Numbered from the stretch's first letter, positions 9,164 to 20,328 are shown. The stretch: 64,000 bases of DNA from an uncultured Synechococcus sp. (GCA_913057985.1 CAJXPL010000005.1:39415-103414); one strand, 5' to 3'. The notes: generated by a model from the sequence alone, not told the origin. Numbers and translations are program-made.

Positions 9164-10102
9164 TTATGCAGAAGTGCGGCTCTGGGGGATGGAGATGCCG
9201 ATGCGCTCGAGGGCTTCGATCACTTCATCAGCGGATTTGGAACCGAAGTTCTTGATCTCCAGAAGATCCTCGTAGCTGAAGCCCATCAGGTCAGACACGG
9301 AGTTGACCTGGGCCCGCTTGAGGCAGTTGTAGGCGCGAACCGAAAGGTTCAGTTCCTCAAGAGGAATCTGTGCTTCCGCCGAGGGCTCGGGTTCAGCAGG
9401 AACTTCCTCCACGAGAGTGACCGTGGCCAGCGGCTGGAACAGCTCAATCAATTGATTGGCTGATTGAGCAAGGGCGTCGTCGGGGGTGATGGAGCCGTCG
9501 GTGACGATCTCCATCCGCAGGCGCTCGCGGGCCGAACCGCCTTCGGCAACGGCGGTTTCGTCGATGGTGAAGTTGACCCGGGTCACGGGCATGAACACGG
9601 CATCGATCTGGAGCAGATCGATGGCACTGGTTTCTTCGTTGTGACGATCCACCGGGCGATAGCCAACGCCGCGCTCGACGTGCACTTCCAGCTCGAGGCT
9701 GTGGCCGTCGGCCACGGTGGCGATCGGACGATCGGCGTCCACCACTTGCACCTGAGAGGAGAACTGAAGATCTCCAGCCTTCACTTCAGCGGGACCAGCC
9801 ACCACGAGACGACCAATCTCGAGTTCGGCCGAACGGCTGTTGACGGTGAGCTCCTTGCAGTTCAGCAGGATGTCGAGAACGTCTTCACGGACCCCAGGAA
9901 CCGTGGCGTATTCGTGATTGACACCGGCAATCCGGATGGCGGTGACAGCACTGCCTTCCAGCCCACCCATCAGCACGCGACGCAGCGCGTTGCCCAGGGT
10001 CGTGGCCTGGCCACGCTCGAGGGGACCGATCAGGAAAACGCCGGACTGGACGCGATCCTCGGCCACCTGATGCTCAATGCGATCAATCTGGTACTGCAAC
10101 AC
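9164..10102 (-). CDS. rpoA: RNA polymerase alpha subunit
   Basis: 312 residues from a GTG start (complement at 10100-10102), giving [12 protein letters not shown]. The frame remains open upstream, but the extra 26 residues are not alpha-like. The N-terminal domain (about 1-230) has [25 protein letters not shown] for dimerisation. The C-terminal domain (about 245-302) has [22 protein letters not shown], the DNA- and activator-contacting module. A Glu/Pro-rich linker joins them. The neighbours rpsK and rplQ confirm the assignment. Confidence 0.97.
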   Translation of the reverse strand: MLQYQIDRIEHQVAEDRVQSGVFLIGPLERGQATTLGNALRRVLMGGLEGSAVTAIRIAGVNHEYATVPGVREDVLDILLNCKELTVNSRSAELEIGRLVVAGPAEVKAGDLQFSSQVQVVDADRPIATVADGHSLELEVHVERGVGYRPVDRHNEETSAIDLLQIDAVFMPVTRVNFTIDETAVAEGGSARERLRMEIVTDGSITPDDALAQSANQLIELFQPLATVTLVEEVPAEPEPSAEAQIPLEELNLSVRAYNCLKRAQVNSVSDLMGFSYEDLLEIKNFGSKSADEVIEALERIGISIPQSRTSA

Positions 10103-10149
10103 GGTCTGAATCGGGGTAAGGGGTGAAACCGGACGGAAATCAGCTCGGT

Positions 10150-10542
10150 TCAGACGCGGCGGCGCTTGGGCCGGCGGCAACCGTTATGGGGCAAGGGGGT
10201 GACGTCGCGAATCAGGGTGATTTCGAGGCCAGCAACCTGGAGAGCACGGATGGCGGTCTCACGGCCTGAGCCAGGACCCCTCACCAGCACTTCGATCTGA
10301 CGCATGCCTTGGTCAAGGGCGCGACGTGCTGCTGCTTCTGCAGCGGTTTGAGCCGCGAAGGGGGTGCCTTTGCGAGCACCTTTGAAGCCACTGGCACCTG
10401 CAGACGACCAGGAAATCACCTCACCGGCGGTGTCGGGGATGGACACGATGGTGTTGTTGAAGGTGCTCTGGATGTGAGCGACGCCGTTCGGGACGTTGCG
10501 CTTGGCCTTCTTGGGGCCGGATTTTTTGACGGTTTTAGCCAT
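10150..10542 (-). CDS. rpsK: Ribosomal protein uS11
   Basis: 130 residues. Family features are [45 protein letters not shown] and the C-terminal [18 protein letters not shown]. It forms part of the 30S platform. It lies 47 nt before rpoA and 35 nt after rpsM. Confidence 0.98.
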   Translation of the reverse strand: MAKTVKKSGPKKAKRNVPNGVAHIQSTFNNTIVSIPDTAGEVISWSSAGASGFKGARKGTPFAAQTAAEAAARRALDQGMRQIEVLVRGPGSGRETAIRALQVAGLEITLIRDVTPLPHNGCRRPKRRRV

Positions 10543-10577
10543 GGCCGTATGCAGTCAGGGATAAGGATGTAGAGGGC

Positions 10578-10943
10578 TTACTTCTTCTTGCCGGCCACAG
10601 TTTTCCGCGCGCCGCGGCGGGTGCGGGCGTTGGTGCGGGTGCGTTGGCCACGAACGGGAAGGCTCATGCGGTGGCGACGGCCACGGACGCAGCCGATGTC
10701 CTGCAGGCGCTTGAGGGCCATGCCCTCCTGACGGCGCAGATCGCCTTCGAGGGTGTATTCCTCCATGGCGTTGCGGAGCTTCTGAAGATCTCCGTCCTCC
10801 AGATCTTTCACCCGGATGTCGGGGTTCACGCCGGTTTTGGCCAGGATGGCCTGTGAGCGGGTGAGACCAACTCCGTAGATGTAGGTGAGGGACACTTCGA
10901 TCCGCTTGTCGCGGGGAATGTCAACGCCGGCGATCCGTGCCAC
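10578..10943 (-). CDS. rpsM: Ribosomal protein uS13
   Basis: 121 residues with [26 protein letters not shown], the helix-two-turn-helix region and the basic tail [24 protein letters not shown], which reaches intersubunit bridges and the P-site tRNA. It follows rpmJ by 71 nt. Confidence 0.98.
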   Translation of the reverse strand: MARIAGVDIPRDKRIEVSLTYIYGVGLTRSQAILAKTGVNPDIRVKDLEDGDLQKLRNAMEEYTLEGDLRRQEGMALKRLQDIGCVRGRRHRMSLPVRGQRTRTNARTRRGARKTVAGKKK

Positions 10944-11014
10944 GTTCGTTTAGTTGAAAAGGACAGATGCCTCCGAAGTCCTGGAGGCGAGGAATGTTTC
11001 AGAACAGCGGGGGA

Positions 11015-11128
11015 TCAGCCCTGGCGCTGTTTGTGCTTGGGGTTAGCGCAAATGACCATGACCTTGCCGTGGCGACGGATCACCCGGCACTTGTCACACA
11101 TTTTTTTCACTGAGCTGCGCACCTTCAT
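11015..11128 (-). CDS. rpmJ: Ribosomal protein bL36
   Basis: A 37-codon gene between adk and rpsM that is short enough to be missed. It translates as [19 protein letters not shown], continuing through [18 protein letters not shown]. Cys11, Cys14, Cys27 and His32 form the zinc ribbon of the C+ form of bL36. The contrast with the zinc-free bL31 in the same cluster is notable. Confidence 0.96.
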   Translation of the reverse strand: MKVRSSVKKMCDKCRVIRRHGKVMVICANPKHKQRQG

Positions 11129-11174
11129 GAGGCGTGGCTCTCCAAATTTCCAAACGGCAACGTTACCATGCCGG

Positions 11175-11726
11175 TCAACCGAGAACGGACTCGATCCGCT
11201 TGGTGATCTCCTCGACTGTGCCCTGGGAGGGGACGGAAACGAGGAGACCCTTGTCGCTGTAGAAGCGAATCAGGGGTGCGGTTTTCTCGCGGTAAACCTC
11301 CAGGCGATTGCGGATCACCCCTTCGTTGTCGTCGGCGCGACCGCGGGCCAACAGCCGTTCAATCAAAACGGCGTCATCCAGCTCCAGCAGAATCACGGCC
11401 TGGATGGGTTGCTGCAATTCGGCCAGCAGGGGTTCGAGGGCTTCAGCCTGGGGCACCGTGCGCGGGAACCCATCCAGCAGCCAGCCATCGGTGGTGAGAG
11501 CCTTCATCTGGCTTTCCACAATCGCCAGCACAAGGGCGTCGCTCACCAGTTCGCCGCGGTTCATCACCGCTTCAGCTTCTTTGCCCAGATCGCTGCCGGC
11601 TGCCACTTCAGAGCGCAGTAGATCGCCTGTGGACAGATGCTTCATGCTGTTGGCATCGCACAGCCGAGCGGCTTGGGTGCCTTTGCCGGCTCCGGGAGGG
11701 CCAAGAAAGAGCAAGCGATTTTTCAT
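11175..11726 (-). CDS. adk: Adenylate kinase
   Basis: 183 residues, the short form with a reduced LID and no zinc site. The P-loop is GPPGAGKGT (residues 9-17). The AMP-binding segment [13 protein letters not shown] and [15 protein letters not shown] follow. It interconverts ATP + AMP and 2 ADP. Placement between secY and rpmJ is the standard bacterial spc-operon position. Confidence 0.98.
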   Translation of the reverse strand: MKNRLLFLGPPGAGKGTQAARLCDANSMKHLSTGDLLRSEVAAGSDLGKEAEAVMNRGELVSDALVLAIVESQMKALTTDGWLLDGFPRTVPQAEALEPLLAELQQPIQAVILLELDDAVLIERLLARGRADDNEGVIRNRLEVYREKTAPLIRFYSDKGLLVSVPSQGTVEEITKRIESVLG

Positions 11727-11778
11727 GGTTGCGTAAGCGTGAGGTGACGTGAACGGAAGGTGCGCTGCCCAGCAGCGC

Positions 11779-13098
11779 TCACTGGCGAACGAGGCCTTCG
11801 TAGCGTTGTGAGATCACATAGGTCTGCACCTGCTTGGCCGTGTCGATGGCCACACCGACAAGGATCAGCAGTGATGTGGCGCCAAGCCCCTGGAAGGTCT
11901 GCACATTTGTGGCGCGTTCGACGGCCGCGGGAATGATGGCGACGGCGCCGAGGAACAGACCACCCAGCAAGGTGAGGCGGTTCTGGACTCCTGAGAGATA
12001 AGTGGCCGTGGCGCTGCCGGGGCGAACGCCTGGAATCGCCACACCACCCCGTTTCAGGTTGGTGGCGATGTCAGCGGGATTCACCGTGAGAGAGGCATAG
12101 AAATAAGAGAAGCCCAGGATCAACGCAAAAAATGTGAGTGCGTATGGCCAGGGGTTCGCTGCCCCAGGATTCAGGGCACTGGCCGCACGGATCAACCACT
12201 CACTCTTGGTGAGGTTGGCGATGGTGACCGGCAGGAAAATCAGGGCTGAAGCGAAAATGATCGGCATCACACCGCCGGCATTCAGCTTGAGCGGCAGATA
12301 GCTCTGCCGCGTCGGGAGCACACCTGCTCCACCCACCTGGCGCTTGGCGCTGACGATGGGGATACGGCGAGCTCCCTCCTGCACGAAGATGATTCCAACG
12401 ATCGTGGCCAGGAACACCAGCACCAGAACAATGATGCCCAGCACGGTGTCCCTGTCACCGGTTTGAGCGGCTTCGATCGTGGCGCCGAGGGTGCGCGGCA
12501 GGGTGGCGACGATGTTCAGAAAAATCACCAGGGAAGCCCCCTGGCCGATGCCTCGCTCCGTGATCACTTCACTCAGCCACATCACCACCATCGAGCCGGT
12601 CACCAGGGCCAGTGCCGTCTGCACCACAAAGGTCACTTCGCTCAGACCTTCCACGGCGTATTGGCGCAGGATCATGGCGAAGACGACGCTCTGGACGAGA
12701 CCCCAACCGAGCGCCACATAACGGGTGATCTGGGCGATCTTGCGTCGGCCAGCCTCGCCTTCATTCTTCTGGAGGTCTTCCAGCTGCGGCAGCGCTGCGG
12801 TCAGCAACTGGAGGATGATCGAGGCGTTGATGAAGGGCAGGATCCCCAGGGCAAAGATGCCCAGGGTGGAGATCCCGCCGCCGGTGAAGATGTCGAGAAA
12901 ACCGATCAGCTGTCCGCCTTGATCGATGAATTGCTTGAAGGCTTCCCGATCGATTCCGGGCATTGGGATGTAGATCCCAAGACGCACCAACAACAGCAGG
13001 CCGAGTGTGGTGAGCACGCGACTGCGGAGGCCAGGGTTGGTGATCAGCTGGCCGATCACTTCGGAGGCGTTGGGGTTGCGACCCCGACTGACGAGCAT
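11779..13098 (-). CDS. secY: Preprotein translocase subunit SecY
   Basis: 439 residues with ten membrane helices. Recognisable elements are the plug-proximal SRVLTTLGLLLLVRLGIYIPMPGID, the AGIIFQL-like segment MPIIFASALIFLPVTIANL and the terminal cytoplasmic helix. It forms the channel of the Sec translocon in plasma and thylakoid membranes. It lies 104 nt after rplO; that gap is one of the larger ones in the cluster and could hold an extra promoter. Confidence 0.98.
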   Translation of the reverse strand: MLVSRGRNPNASEVIGQLITNPGLRSRVLTTLGLLLLVRLGIYIPMPGIDREAFKQFIDQGGQLIGFLDIFTGGGISTLGIFALGILPFINASIILQLLTAALPQLEDLQKNEGEAGRRKIAQITRYVALGWGLVQSVVFAMILRQYAVEGLSEVTFVVQTALALVTGSMVVMWLSEVITERGIGQGASLVIFLNIVATLPRTLGATIEAAQTGDRDTVLGIIVLVLVFLATIVGIIFVQEGARRIPIVSAKRQVGGAGVLPTRQSYLPLKLNAGGVMPIIFASALIFLPVTIANLTKSEWLIRAASALNPGAANPWPYALTFFALILGFSYFYASLTVNPADIATNLKRGGVAIPGVRPGSATATYLSGVQNRLTLLGGLFLGAVAIIPAAVERATNVQTFQGLGATSLLILVGVAIDTAKQVQTYVISQRYEGLVRQ

Positions 13099-13202
13099 GT
13101 CCGGAAGAAAGTGAAGTTGGGCGAAAAGCCAAGAAGCCGCCCGTGGATCGAAATCCAGCGGACGGCTCAGACCCTAGGGCTGACTTGGGGACGAGCCCTT
13201 GA

Positions 13203-13658
13203 TTAGTCGAGGATTTCGCAGGTTCCGCCTGCGGCTTCGATCTTGGTGCGGGCCGAGGCGGTGAACGCCGCGGCTTGCACTGTCAGCTTTTTGGCTTTCA
13301 GTTCACCGTTGCCGAGCATCTTCAGAGGATGCTTGGGGCTGGTCACGATGCCGTCCTTGACCAGGGAATCCAAGTTGACGGTGCTGCCGTCCTTCAGGTC
13401 GTTCAACGCCGAAACGTTGAGCACGGTGAAGAACTTGGGATTCACCAGGGGGAAGTGCTTCAGCTTCGGCACCCGGCGGTACAGAGGCATTTGGCCACCC
13501 TCGAAGCCGGGGCGCGTGGGGCGACCCGAACGGGATTTCTGGCCGCGCATACCGAAGCCGCAGCTTGCACCCTGACCGGCGGCGATGCCGCGGCCCTTGC
13601 GCAATTTGCGGCGCCGAGCGCCCTTGTTGGATTTGAGGGAATCGAGTCGGAGAGTCAT
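13203..13658 (-). CDS. rplO: Ribosomal protein uL15
   Basis: 151 residues. Family marks are the Gly/Arg-rich N-terminus [22 protein letters not shown], the [19 protein letters not shown] segment and the conserved C-terminal globular part. It follows rpsE by 6 nt, without rpmD (uL30), which cyanobacteria normally lack here. Confidence 0.98.
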   Translation of the reverse strand: MTLRLDSLKSNKGARRRKLRKGRGIAAGQGASCGFGMRGQKSRSGRPTRPGFEGGQMPLYRRVPKLKHFPLVNPKFFTVLNVSALNDLKDGSTVNLDSLVKDGIVTSPKHPLKMLGNGELKAKKLTVQAAAFTASARTKIEAAGGTCEILD

Positions 13659-13664
13659 CGCGAA

Positions 13665-14309
13665 TCAGGAATAGATCTGTTCGAGGGAGATTCCCCGTTC
13701 CTTCGCCGTCTCCTTGTGGGTGCGGAGAAGCGACAGGGCCACCATGGCAGCCCGTGCATTGTTCAGGGGGGTCTTGCTGCCCAGGCGCTTGGCCAGGACA
13801 TTCTTGATGCCGGCGAGTTCGAGCACTGTGCGGATGGAACCGCCAGCGATCACACCGGTACCAGGGGCTGCAGGGCGGATGAGCACGCTGGCAGCACCAT
13901 CACGACCATTGGAGAGGGTCGGGATGGAGTTGTGGCGGGTCAACGGCACTTTGACGAGGTGCTTCTTGCCATCGGCAACACCCTTGCGGACGGCACCGAT
14001 CACATCACCGGCCTTGCCGACGCCAACGCCGACCTGGCCTTTTTCGTTGCCGACAACCACGATGGCCCGGAAGCTCATCTTCTTACCGCCTTTCACGGTC
14101 TTGGAGACGCGGCGGATCTGAACCACGCGCTCCTGCCATTCGGAATCGCGCTCCTGGCCGCGACGGCCACCACGCCGGTCGCCACGACGACCGTCACGGT
14201 CGCCACGGCCGCGGCGCTGTTCCTGTTGCTGCTGCCCTTCGGCTGCCGCTGGAACGTCGGCCGCACCCGGCACGGCGTTGGGATTGGATTGGGGGGAGGA
14301 ATCTGTCAT
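13665..14309 (-). CDS. rpsE: Ribosomal protein uS5 with an Arg/Gly-rich N-terminal extension
   Basis: 214 residues. The conserved S5 fold starts near residue 57 ([20 protein letters not shown]) and continues through [20 protein letters not shown]. Ahead of it is a low-complexity tail, first Pro/Ala/Gln and then [20 protein letters not shown] at about 32-51, resembling an RGG box. E. coli S5 is 166-167 residues, so about 45 residues are extra. S5 controls decoding accuracy. The tail could bind RNA, but no function is established here. Confidence 0.97.
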   Translation of the reverse strand: MTDSSPQSNPNAVPGAADVPAAAEGQQQQEQRRGRGDRDGRRGDRRGGRRGQERDSEWQERVVQIRRVSKTVKGGKKMSFRAIVVVGNEKGQVGVGVGKAGDVIGAVRKGVADGKKHLVKVPLTRHNSIPTLSNGRDGAASVLIRPAAPGTGVIAGGSIRTVLELAGIKNVLAKRLGSKTPLNNARAAMVALSLLRTHKETAKERGISLEQIYS

Positions 14310-14323
14310 GGGTTGAGCAGGAA

Positions 14324-14692
14324 TCAGAACTGAAGGCCCGCTTCCCGGGCGGCATCGGCGAGGGCTTTAATCCGGCCGTGGTACAGATTTCCGCCGCGGT
14401 CGAACACCACCTGCTGGATGCCTTTGGCGATGGCGCGCTTGGCGACCAATTCGCCAACGGCGACAGAGGCGTCGCAGCTGCCGCCTGGTGCCTTAAGGCC
14501 GGCGCGCAGCTCCTTGTCAACGGTGGAGGCGGAGCAGAGTGTGCTCTGGGCCGCGTCGTCGATGACCTGGGCGTAGATGTGGTTGTTGGAGCGGAACACG
14601 GCCAGCCGCGGACGGTCGGAGGTTCCGGTGATGTGACGACGCAGACGCCGGTGGCGTTTCTGCGTCTGCTGTTTGCGGGACAGTTGGGACAT
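14324..14692 (-). CDS. rplR: Ribosomal protein uL18
   Basis: 122 residues with the family segments [29 protein letters not shown] and [26 protein letters not shown]. It binds 5S rRNA together with L5. It lies between rplF and rpsE in conserved order. Confidence 0.98.
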   Translation of the reverse strand: MSQLSRKQQTQKRHRRLRRHITGTSDRPRLAVFRSNNHIYAQVIDDAAQSTLCSASTVDKELRAGLKAPGGSCDASVAVGELVAKRAIAKGIQQVVFDRGGNLYHGRIKALADAAREAGLQF

Positions 14693-14725
14693 GGTGGGTG
14701 AAGGGAAGGAACGTCAGGACAAGGC

Positions 14726-15265
14726 TTATTTCTTGCCGGACTTGCCTGCCTTGCGCAGGATGCGCTCGCCCTCGTACTTGATGCCTTTGCCCTTGTAGGG
14801 CTCGGGGGGACGGATGGCGCGGACCTTGGCGGCTTCGTTGCCCACCAGCTCCTTGTCGATGCCGGAGACGATCACCTTGGTGTTGTTCTCCACCTTGAAG
14901 GTGATGCCTTCAGGGGCTTCCATCTCGACGGGGTGGCTGTAGCCAGCACTCACCACCAGAGTTTTGCCTTTGACCTGGGCACGGGAGCCCACACCAACGA
15001 TCTCCAGGGCTTTGCTGTATCCGTTGCTGACACCCTCGATCATGTTGGCGACGAGAGTGCGGCTGAGGCCGTGGCGCTCACGGGAGATGCGCTTGGTGCT
15101 CGTGGGAGAGACCACGATGGTGTTGTTGTCCTGGCTGACGCTGACGCCTTCAGGAAGGGTGCGCTCCAGTTCGCCTTTGGGTCCTTTCACCTTGACGGTG
15201 AGACCGTCGAGGGAAACCGTGACCTTTTCAGGGACGGGAACAGGGTTTTTGCCGATTCGTGACAT
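14726..15265 (-). CDS. rplF: Ribosomal protein uL6
   Basis: 179 residues comprising the two repeated domains typical of L6, from [16 protein letters not shown] to the conserved C-terminal [30 protein letters not shown]. It sits near the GTPase-associated centre of the 50S subunit. Confidence 0.98.
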   Translation of the reverse strand: MSRIGKNPVPVPEKVTVSLDGLTVKVKGPKGELERTLPEGVSVSQDNNTIVVSPTSTKRISRERHGLSRTLVANMIEGVSNGYSKALEIVGVGSRAQVKGKTLVVSAGYSHPVEMEAPEGITFKVENNTKVIVSGIDKELVGNEAAKVRAIRPPEPYKGKGIKYEGERILRKAGKSGKK

Positions 15266-15279
15266 GGTTCAGCTCCGGA

Positions 15280-15681
15280 TCAGTAGACGTAACAGAGCAC
15301 TTCGCCACCGACGCCCTCACGACGGGCGTCGCGGTCGCTCATCACACCTTTGGAGGTTGAGATGATCGCCACGCCCAGTCCGCCGAGGACTTTGGGCAGG
15401 CCGCGAGTGTTCTTGTAGATGCGGAGACCGGGCTTGCTGACCCGCTGCATGGAGCGGATGGTGGGCAGCCTGTGCTTGCCGCTGTACTTGAGGGCGAGCA
15501 CCAGTTCGGTGCGAACGCCTTCACCCTGCTCGCTGATCTCGGAGATGAAGCCCTCCTGCTGCAGCACCTTGGCGATGCTGCGGGTCATCCGCGAAGCGGG
15601 GATCTTGGTGGTGTCGTGACGTTTCTCACTCGCATTGCGAATGCGGGTGAGCATGTCGGAAATGGGGTCGTGGTTGGCCAT
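15280..15681 (-). CDS. rpsH: Ribosomal protein uS8
   Basis: 133 residues, beginning [28 protein letters not shown] and ending with the conserved [22 protein letters not shown]. In E. coli S8 is the translational repressor of the spc operon; whether that applies here is not visible. rpsN is absent between rplE and rpsH, as is usual for cyanobacteria. Confidence 0.98.
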   Translation of the reverse strand: MANHDPISDMLTRIRNASEKRHDTTKIPASRMTRSIAKVLQQEGFISEISEQGEGVRTELVLALKYSGKHRLPTIRSMQRVSKPGLRIYKNTRGLPKVLGGLGVAIISTSKGVMSDRDARREGVGGEVLCYVY

Positions 15682-15700
15682 AGGTGTCGACGGGGAGGGC

Positions 15701-16240
15701 TCAGTTGCTCTGGAACGGCATTCCCATCTCGCGGAGGAGGGCCCGGCCCTCTTCGTCCGAACGGGCAGTGGTCACGATGGTGATGTCCATGCCCCGGATC
15801 GCATCGATCTTGTCGAAGGAGATCTCAGGGAAAATGATCTGTTCGCGCACCCCAAGGGTGTAGTTGCCGCGGCCATCGAAACTCTTGGGGCTGACCCCGC
15901 GGAAGTCGCGGATGCGGGGCAGCGCCAGGTTGATGAGGCGCTCGAGGAAGGCATACATCCGATCACCACGGAGGGTGACGGCACATCCGATCGGCATGCC
16001 CTGCCGAATCTTGAAGCCGGCGATGGCTTTTTTGGCACGGGTCACAACGACCTTCTGGCCGGTGATCTGCGCCAGCTCATTCACCGAAGCCTCGAGGGAC
16101 TTGGCATTGGCGGCGGCTTCGCCGAGGCCCCGGTTGACGGTGACTTTCACCACCTTGGGGACTTCATGGATGTTGGTGAGGGAGAGATCCTTCTGCAGCT
16201 TGGGCTGGATGGTCTCCCGGTAGCGCTTCTTGAGTGACAT
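15701..16240 (-). CDS. rplE: Ribosomal protein uL5
   Basis: 179 residues. Family marks are [41 protein letters not shown] and the C-terminal [20 protein letters not shown]. It binds 5S rRNA and contacts the P-site tRNA. It is spaced 20 nt from rpsH and 40 nt from rplX. Confidence 0.98.
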   Translation of the reverse strand: MSLKKRYRETIQPKLQKDLSLTNIHEVPKVVKVTVNRGLGEAAANAKSLEASVNELAQITGQKVVVTRAKKAIAGFKIRQGMPIGCAVTLRGDRMYAFLERLINLALPRIRDFRGVSPKSFDGRGNYTLGVREQIIFPEISFDKIDAIRGMDITIVTTARSDEEGRALLREMGMPFQSN

Positions 16241-16280
16241 AACGGGTTGGGGTGCTTCTGGGCGTGGTCAGAAGTCGGGA

Positions 16281-16637
16281 TCAGTCGAGGACTTCACCGG
16301 TTTTCTTCAGCCGGCGCTTCTTGGTGCCGTCCTTCTCGACGACGATTTCAACGCGGCTGGCCACCTTTTTGTCGGTGGAATACAGCATCACGTTGGAGGC
16401 ATGCAGGGATGCTTCCTCCGTCACGATGCGGCCGGTCTCGCCCTCCTGGGTGGGCTTTTCGTGGCGGGTGCGCATGTTCACGCCCTCCACGACGACACGG
16501 TTTTCGTTGGGCAGAGTGCGCAGAACGGCACCGGTCTTGCCCTTGTCCTTGCCGGCGATCACCTGAACGGTGTCGCCTTTGCGGATGCGCATCTTGATGC
16601 GCTCGGTGGCCTTGGCCTTGGTGGTTGCAGTCGCCAT
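16281..16637 (-). CDS. rplX: Ribosomal protein uL24
   Basis: 118 residues with a KOW motif, [23 protein letters not shown], and the segment [15 protein letters not shown]. The N-terminus carries about 15 extra Thr/Ala/Lys residues before the KOW core. Only 2 nt separate it from rplN. Confidence 0.98.
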   Translation of the reverse strand: MATATTKAKATERIKMRIRKGDTVQVIAGKDKGKTGAVLRTLPNENRVVVEGVNMRTRHEKPTQEGETGRIVTEEASLHASNVMLYSTDKKVASRVEIVVEKDGTKKRRLKKTGEVLD

Positions 16638-16639
16638 GG

Positions 16640-17005
16640 TCAGATCACCTCCGGAGCGAGGGACACGATTTTGGTGAAGCTGCGCTCACGCAGCTCACGG
16701 GCCACCGGTCCGAAGACGCGGGTGCCTTTCGGGTTTTTGTCGTCGTTGATGATGACGGCGGCGTTGTCGTCGAAACGGATTGAGTTTCCGGTTTCACGAC
16801 GCATGGTGGCTTTGGTGCGCACCACAACGGCCTTCACCACGTCGGACTTTTTGACGCCCATGTTGGGGGCGGCATCCTTCACGGCGGCAACGATCACGTC
16901 GCCCACGTGGGCATAGCGACGGTTGGTGCCGAGGACGCGAATGCACTGAATGCGCTTGGCGCCGCTGTTGTCGGCAACGGTGAGATAGGACTCCTGCTGG
17001 ATCAC
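16640..17005 (-). CDS. rplN: Ribosomal protein uL14
   Basis: 121 residues beginning [26 protein letters not shown] and containing [32 protein letters not shown], full length. Its ATG overlaps the rpsQ stop region by 4 nt. Confidence 0.98.
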   Translation of the reverse strand: MIQQESYLTVADNSGAKRIQCIRVLGTNRRYAHVGDVIVAAVKDAAPNMGVKKSDVVKAVVVRTKATMRRETGNSIRFDDNAAVIINDDKNPKGTRVFGPVARELRERSFTKIVSLAPEVI

Positions 17006-17298
17006 TGCTTCACCTCCTGAGCTTCAGCCTTGTTGGCTTCCTCAGCTGCAGCTTTCGGGCTGTGGCTGAGAACCTCGGCGATGGCCCACCGCTTTTGGCG
17101 GCTCATCGGACGGGTTTCAGTGATGCGAACGCGGTCACCGACGCGACAGGTGTTGTCTTCGTCGTGAGCCTTGTAACGGGTGGTACGGCTGACCGTCTTT
17201 TGATAGATGGGGTGTGGGAAGCGGCTTTCCACCGCGACCACCACCGTTTTTTCCATCTTGTCGCTGACGACGGTGCCGATCCTTTCCTTGACTGCCAT
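17002..17298 (-). CDS. rpsQ: Ribosomal protein uS17
   Basis: 98 residues. The OB-fold core is [32 protein letters not shown] with [15 protein letters not shown]. The C-terminal tail ([16 protein letters not shown]) is longer and more acidic than in E. coli S17 (84 residues). Confidence 0.98.
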   Translation of the reverse strand: MAVKERIGTVVSDKMEKTVVVAVESRFPHPIYQKTVSRTTRYKAHDEDNTCRVGDRVRITETRPMSRQKRWAIAEVLSHSPKAAAEEANKAEAQEVKQ

Positions 17299-17315
17299 GG
17301 TTACGGAGTGGGGGA

Positions 17316-17525
17316 TCAGGAGGCGGTGGAGCGCTGACGCTCCGACTGCACCGTCAGCAGCTGGGCCAGCTTGATGCGGACCTCTTTGAAACGGTGCGTG
17401 TTAGCGAGCTGGCGCGTGGCCTGCTGGAAACGGAGTTGGAACAGCTCGCGGCGCAGGCCGTCGATCTGTTCGTTGATGTCCGAATCGGACAGGCTGCGCA
17501 CATCGGCGGCGTTGGGACGGGCCAT
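17316..17525 (-). CDS. rpmC: Ribosomal protein uL29
   Basis: 69 residues forming a helical hairpin with the motif [33 protein letters not shown]. It lies near the peptide exit tunnel where trigger factor and SRP dock. It is 2 nt from rplP and 17 nt from rpsQ. Confidence 0.98.
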   Translation of the reverse strand: MARPNAADVRSLSDSDINEQIDGLRRELFQLRFQQATRQLANTHRFKEVRIKLAQLLTVQSERQRSTAS

Positions 17526-17527
17526 GG

Positions 17528-18004
17528 TCAGGACTCCACGGTGACGGCTTCAGAAGCTGCCGGAGCCTTGGCACCAGCTGACTTCTCCTGCTCATCCAGT
17601 TGGATGAACTTGGTCTTCACGGGAAGCTTGTACTGCGCGAGGCGCATGGCTTCCCTGGCGATTTCGGGGGTGATTTCATCACCGCCCATCTCGAACAGGA
17701 TCCGGCCGGGCTTGATCACCGCCACCCAGAATTCTGGGTTGCCCTTACCGGAACCCATCCGGGTTTCGGCAGCGCGCATGGTGACCGGCTTGTCGGGGAA
17801 GATCCGGATCCAGATTTTTCCGCCACGTTTGACGTAGCGGGTCATGGCACGGCGGCTGGCCTCGATCTGGCGCGAGGTGATCCAGCCACATTCCTGTGCC
17901 TGCAGCGCGAATTGTCCGAAGGCAATGGTGTTGCCCCGGGTGGCGACGCCGCGCATGCGGCCTCGCTGCTGCTTACGGAATTTGACGCGTTTTGGACTCA
18001 GCAT
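17528..18004 (-). CDS. rplP: Ribosomal protein uL16
   Basis: 158 residues with the conserved [43 protein letters not shown] and [10 protein letters not shown]. The C-terminus has about 20 residues ([20 protein letters not shown]) beyond the usual ~137-residue protein. It binds the A-site tRNA region. Confidence 0.98.
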   Translation of the reverse strand: MLSPKRVKFRKQQRGRMRGVATRGNTIAFGQFALQAQECGWITSRQIEASRRAMTRYVKRGGKIWIRIFPDKPVTMRAAETRMGSGKGNPEFWVAVIKPGRILFEMGGDEITPEIAREAMRLAQYKLPVKTKFIQLDEQEKSAGAKAPAASEAVTVES

Positions 18005-18020
18005 GGTTCAGGCCTCCTGT

Positions 18021-18749
18021 TCAACCCTCGTTTGAGCGGTCTTCGAACTGTTGGGGCCGACGGCTGGCCCGGCGCCGGGGGGCGGCACCCACCGGCATGG
18101 GCTGAGCCTGTTCGCTCAGCACTTCGCCCTTGAACACCCACACCTTGATGCCGAGCACGCCGTAGGTCGTGCTGGCCACCTTGGTGGCGTAGTCGATGTC
18201 GGCACGCAGGGTGTGCAGGGGCACCCGACCCTCGCGGGTCCACTCCGTTCGGGCGATCTCAGCACCGTTCAGGCGACCGGAGACCTGGATCTTCAGACCC
18301 AGAACTCCGGCACGCTGAGCGCGCTGCACAGCCATGCGGATGGTGCGGCGGAAGGCCACACGCTTCTCCAGCTGCTGGGCGATGTACTCGGCAAGGAGGA
18401 AGGCATCACCGTCGACGCGTTCGACCTCGACAACATTGATCCGCACCTGACGACTGGAGTCGCCGATGGTCTTCTGAATGCCGGAGCGAAGCTCTTCGAT
18501 GCCGCTGCCTTGACGGCCGACCAGCACACCGGGGCGTGCGGTCTTGAGTTCAACTTCCAGTTGATCGGCCTTGCGGGCGATCAGCACATCGCTGATGCCG
18601 GCGGAGCCGTACTTCTTGTGGATGAACTTGCGAATCCGGTCGTCCTCCTGCAGGAGAGCCGGATAGTTCTTGCTGGAGGCGTACCAGCGTGACCGGTGTT
18701 CCTGGGTGATCCCCAGGCGCAGACCGGTTGGGTTGATTTTGTGTCCCAT
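18021..18749 (-). CDS. rpsC: Ribosomal protein uS3
   Basis: 242 residues. It has the S3 start [14 protein letters not shown] and a KH type-2 domain with [19 protein letters not shown], the position of the GxxG loop. The C-terminal S3 domain follows, with [22 protein letters not shown]. It lines the mRNA entry tunnel. Confidence 0.98.
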   Translation of the reverse strand: MGHKINPTGLRLGITQEHRSRWYASSKNYPALLQEDDRIRKFIHKKYGSAGISDVLIARKADQLEVELKTARPGVLVGRQGSGIEELRSGIQKTIGDSSRQVRINVVEVERVDGDAFLLAEYIAQQLEKRVAFRRTIRMAVQRAQRAGVLGLKIQVSGRLNGAEIARTEWTREGRVPLHTLRADIDYATKVASTTYGVLGIKVWVFKGEVLSEQAQPMPVGAAPRRRASRRPQQFEDRSNEG

Positions 18750-18769
18750 TGGGTCAGAGTCCTCGGGGG

Positions 18770-19135
18770 TCAGGAATCGGTCTGAGCCGCCACAGCAATG
18801 CTGATGTGGCAGGTCTGTTTCTTGATCTGGTAAGCCCGGCCCTGGGCGCGGGGGCGATAGCGCTTCATGGAGGGGCCCATGTCAGCGGTCGCGCTCGAGA
18901 TCACCAGAGATGACGGGTCGAGACCGAGGTTGTGCTCAGCGTTGGCCACCGCAGACCGGAGCACCTTGGTGATCGGGCCGGTGGAGCGGTAGGGCATGAA
19001 CTCGAGCATGATCAGCGCGTCGCGATAAGTGCGGCCACGGATTTGGTCGAGCACACGGCGCACCTTCGACACGGAGCCTCGGATGAAGCGACCGTGAGCC
19101 TGGGCGGTGGGTGCCGTTTGGGTTGACGATGTCAT
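18770..19135 (-). CDS. rplV: Ribosomal protein uL22
   Basis: 121 residues with [28 protein letters not shown] and the extended hairpin [25 protein letters not shown] that lines the exit tunnel and is the site of macrolide-resistance changes in other bacteria. The spacing to rpsS is 3 nt. Confidence 0.98.
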   Translation of the reverse strand: MTSSTQTAPTAQAHGRFIRGSVSKVRRVLDQIRGRTYRDALIMLEFMPYRSTGPITKVLRSAVANAEHNLGLDPSSLVISSATADMGPSMKRYRPRAQGRAYQIKKQTCHISIAVAAQTDS

Positions 19136-19138
19136 GGA

Positions 19139-19414
19139 TTAGCGGCCTCCTTTCTTGTCTCTGATGTGGCCCTTGAAGGTGCGGGTGGGAGCGAACTCTC
19201 CCAGCTTGTGGCCCACCATCTGCTCGGTGATGAACACCGGCACATGGGTGCGGCCGTTGTGAACCGCGATCGTGTGGCCGATCATCATCGGCAGGATCGT
19301 GGAGGCCCGTGACCAGGTCTTGATCACAGACTTGTCGTCGTTGTCGTTCTGCTTTTCAACCTTGCGGAGCAGGCTGTCGGCAATAAACGGACCTTTTTTG
19401 AGTGAACGTCCCAT
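19139..19414 (-). CDS. rpsS: Ribosomal protein uS19
   Basis: 91 residues, beginning [23 protein letters not shown] and including [30 protein letters not shown], full length. It lies in the 30S head next to S13. Confidence 0.98.
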   Translation of the reverse strand: MGRSLKKGPFIADSLLRKVEKQNDNDDKSVIKTWSRASTILPMMIGHTIAVHNGRTHVPVFITEQMVGHKLGEFAPTRTFKGHIRDKKGGR

Positions 19415-19449
19415 AACGGTTTAAGCAAGCGGATAAGTGATGGTTTGCA

Positions 19450-20313
19450 TCAGGAATCGCGTCCGCCACGGCTCCGCTTGGAGGTCTTGCGACGCTTCCG
19501 GAGCACGTATTGGTTGCTGGGTTTGTTCCGCTTGCGGGTCTTGAGACCGAGGGCGGGTTTGCCCCAGGGGGTCACCGGGCCGGAACGGCCGATCGGTGCA
19601 CGACCCTCTCCACCACCGTGGGGGTGATCGCAGGGGTTCATCACACTGCCTCGGACCTGAGGACGGCGACCGAGCCAGCGGCGACGACCGGCCTTACCCA
19701 GGCTGGTGTTGCGCATCTCAGAGTTACCGACCTCGCCGAGGGTGGCGTAGCACTCGCGGCGAACCAGGCGAACCTCGGTGGAGGGCAGCTTCAGAGCGAC
19801 GTAGTCGCCTTCTTTTGCCATCACCTGGGCACTGGCACCGGCGGTACGGACCATCTGGCCACCACGACCGGCGTAGAGCTCAACGCAGTGAACCGCCGAA
19901 CCGAGGGGCACCGAGGACAACGGCATGGCGTTGCCGTTCTCGATCGGGGCATCAGGGCCGGAGACCACGGTCTGGCCCACCTGAACTCCTGCAGGAGCAA
20001 GGATGTAGCGCTTCTCGCCATCGGCGTAGAAGAGCAGTGCCAGACGCGCGTTGCGGTGCGGGTCGTAGTGAATCGCGGCCACCTTGGCGGGGACACCGTG
20101 CTTGTTGCGACGGAAATCCACCACGCGATAGAGGCGCTTGTGGCCACCACCGCGGTGGCGGCAGGTGATCACACCGCGGTTGTTGCGGCCCTTGCGGCGG
20201 TGTTTGGCCACCACCAGGGTCCGCTCCGGCTTGCGGCTGGTGATCTCACTGAAATCAGTGACCACCCGGGTGCGGGTACCGGGGGTGTAGGGGCGGAAAT
20301 TACGGATTGCCAT
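19450..20313 (-). CDS. rplB: Ribosomal protein uL2
   Basis: 287 residues. Features are [52 protein letters not shown] and the catalytically important C-terminal loop [19 protein letters not shown], whose His lies near the peptidyl transferase centre. Order rplW-rplB-rpsS is standard. Confidence 0.98.
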   Translation of the reverse strand: MAIRNFRPYTPGTRTRVVTDFSEITSRKPERTLVVAKHRRKGRNNRGVITCRHRGGGHKRLYRVVDFRRNKHGVPAKVAAIHYDPHRNARLALLFYADGEKRYILAPAGVQVGQTVVSGPDAPIENGNAMPLSSVPLGSAVHCVELYAGRGGQMVRTAGASAQVMAKEGDYVALKLPSTEVRLVRRECYATLGEVGNSEMRNTSLGKAGRRRWLGRRPQVRGSVMNPCDHPHGGGEGRAPIGRSGPVTPWGKPALGLKTRKRNKPSNQYVLRKRRKTSKRSRGGRDS

Positions 20314-20328
20314 GACGATTCAGACCCC

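Noticed and set aside
15280..16240. Apparent loss of rpsN and, further on, rpmD from the spc cluster
   Set aside because: Both are normally absent from this position in cyanobacteria, so this is not a deletion.
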